DNA of 64,000 nucleotides, from assembly GCA_046757725.1 (NCBI GenBank), contig JBHHYU010000004.1, forward strand, positions 1 through 64,000. The letters are read 5' to 3'. This DNA is from JBHHYU01 sp046757725. Its GTDB lineage: Bacteria; Desulfobacterota; Binatia; UBA9968. Shown here piece by piece: positions 63,848-64,000 of the stretch. The notes under the pieces were generated by a model that had not been told where the DNA came from, did no database searches, and saw only the letters and a list, made by a program, of their open reading frames with translations. Each line of letters starts with the position of its first letter. The first letter of the stretch is position 1. A program made the translations under genes and the position numbers.

Positions 63848-63912
63848 TCGCGCCAAGGCGCCAAGAGCGCAAAGAAAAAACTTTTTCTATTTCTCCGAAC
63901 TTGGTGTCCTTT
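63848..63912 (-). repeat. Right copy of the dispersed palindromic intergenic repeat
   Basis: On the minus strand this reads CACCAAGTTCGGAGAAATAG, then TTTTTTCTTTGCGCTCTTGG and CGCCTTGGCGCG, aligning with 33-134 of the left copy minus its 42-base insertion. GCGCAAAG/CTTTGCG arms make it foldable. It lies just after glcE and may also end its transcript. Confidence 0.6.
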
Positions 63913-64000
63913 ACCGTAAGCCTAAATCCATTTGAAAATTTCGAATATCTTTGGTTAGTGTTATGAGTTTTCAGACGGAACCGGACAAGATCGTTAGAGG

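Overview
The window reads as a chromosomal segment of a Gram-negative, respiring bacterium with a GC content that looks to be in the mid 50s (judged by eye, not computed). Strong AAGGAGG-type ribosome sites, TRAP transporters, a NAD-linked formate dehydrogenase, Tat-exported molybdenum enzymes and a UGA-coded selenocysteine site fit deltaproteobacterial-type lineages, NC10/Methylomirabilota, Tectomicrobia and similar soil or subsurface groups. I cannot name a genus. I recognise no rRNA, tRNA or CRISPR array. One copy of a palindromic intergenic repeat lies near each end of the window, in opposite orientation.

Layout. 0.5-5.2 kb: DMT permease, GH15-like glycosidase, sulfotransferase and glutathione S-transferase. 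5.2-18.7 kb: a defence-type accessory region. It holds a RAYT transposase remnant, hsdR, a broken hsdS, a large nuclease-ATPase-winged-helix gene, decayed second copies of hsdM and hsdS, an AbiEi/AbiEii pair, an intact hsdM, a catalytically degraded sigma-54 activator fragment, a GIY-YIG/RAMA protein and a zeta-toxin pair. 18.8-30.8 kb, mostly minus strand: a cupin dioxygenase, fused-subunit formate dehydrogenase, 2-hydroxyacid oxidase, glyoxalase-like protein, cupin, MscS channel, second DMT permease and a UbiD decarboxylase. 31-36 kb: small or unknown genes, a secreted ankyrin protein, CinA and a cysteine hydrolase. 36-41.4 kb: an operon for a periplasmic molybdenum hydroxylase (FeS, Mo and FAD subunits) with its own cytochrome b. 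41.8-48.6 kb: rhomboid protease, MltD-like transglycosylase, an OsmC-like selenoprotein and a UPF0182 membrane protein. 48.6-54.3 kb: a Dlt-like set (adenylating ligase, carrier protein, MBOAT-type membrane protein) followed by an LTA-synthase-like enzyme. 54.4-63.8 kb: YggS, YggT, aldehyde dehydrogenase, a TRAP transporter (DctP, a TM2-DctQ fusion, DctM) and the GlcD and GlcE flavoproteins.

How the genes fit together. The right part looks like uptake and oxidation of a small 2-hydroxy or other carboxylic acid: TRAP import, then GlcD/GlcE, perhaps fed by the aldehyde dehydrogenase. Formate dehydrogenase and the molybdenum hydroxylase would feed electrons to NAD+ and to a membrane carrier respectively. 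The defence region carries clear signs of recombination and decay.

The most unusual items are: an OsmC-family gene whose conserved redox cysteine is an in-frame UGA followed by a bacterial SECIS-like hairpin; an HsdR-type-nuclease/P-loop ATPase/winged-helix gene lodged between hsdS and hsdM; an AbiEii-WYL protein whose C-terminal zinc finger is cut by a single UGA; a Dlt-like acylation cassette in an apparent Gram-negative; and the cytochrome-linked periplasmic molybdenum hydroxylase.
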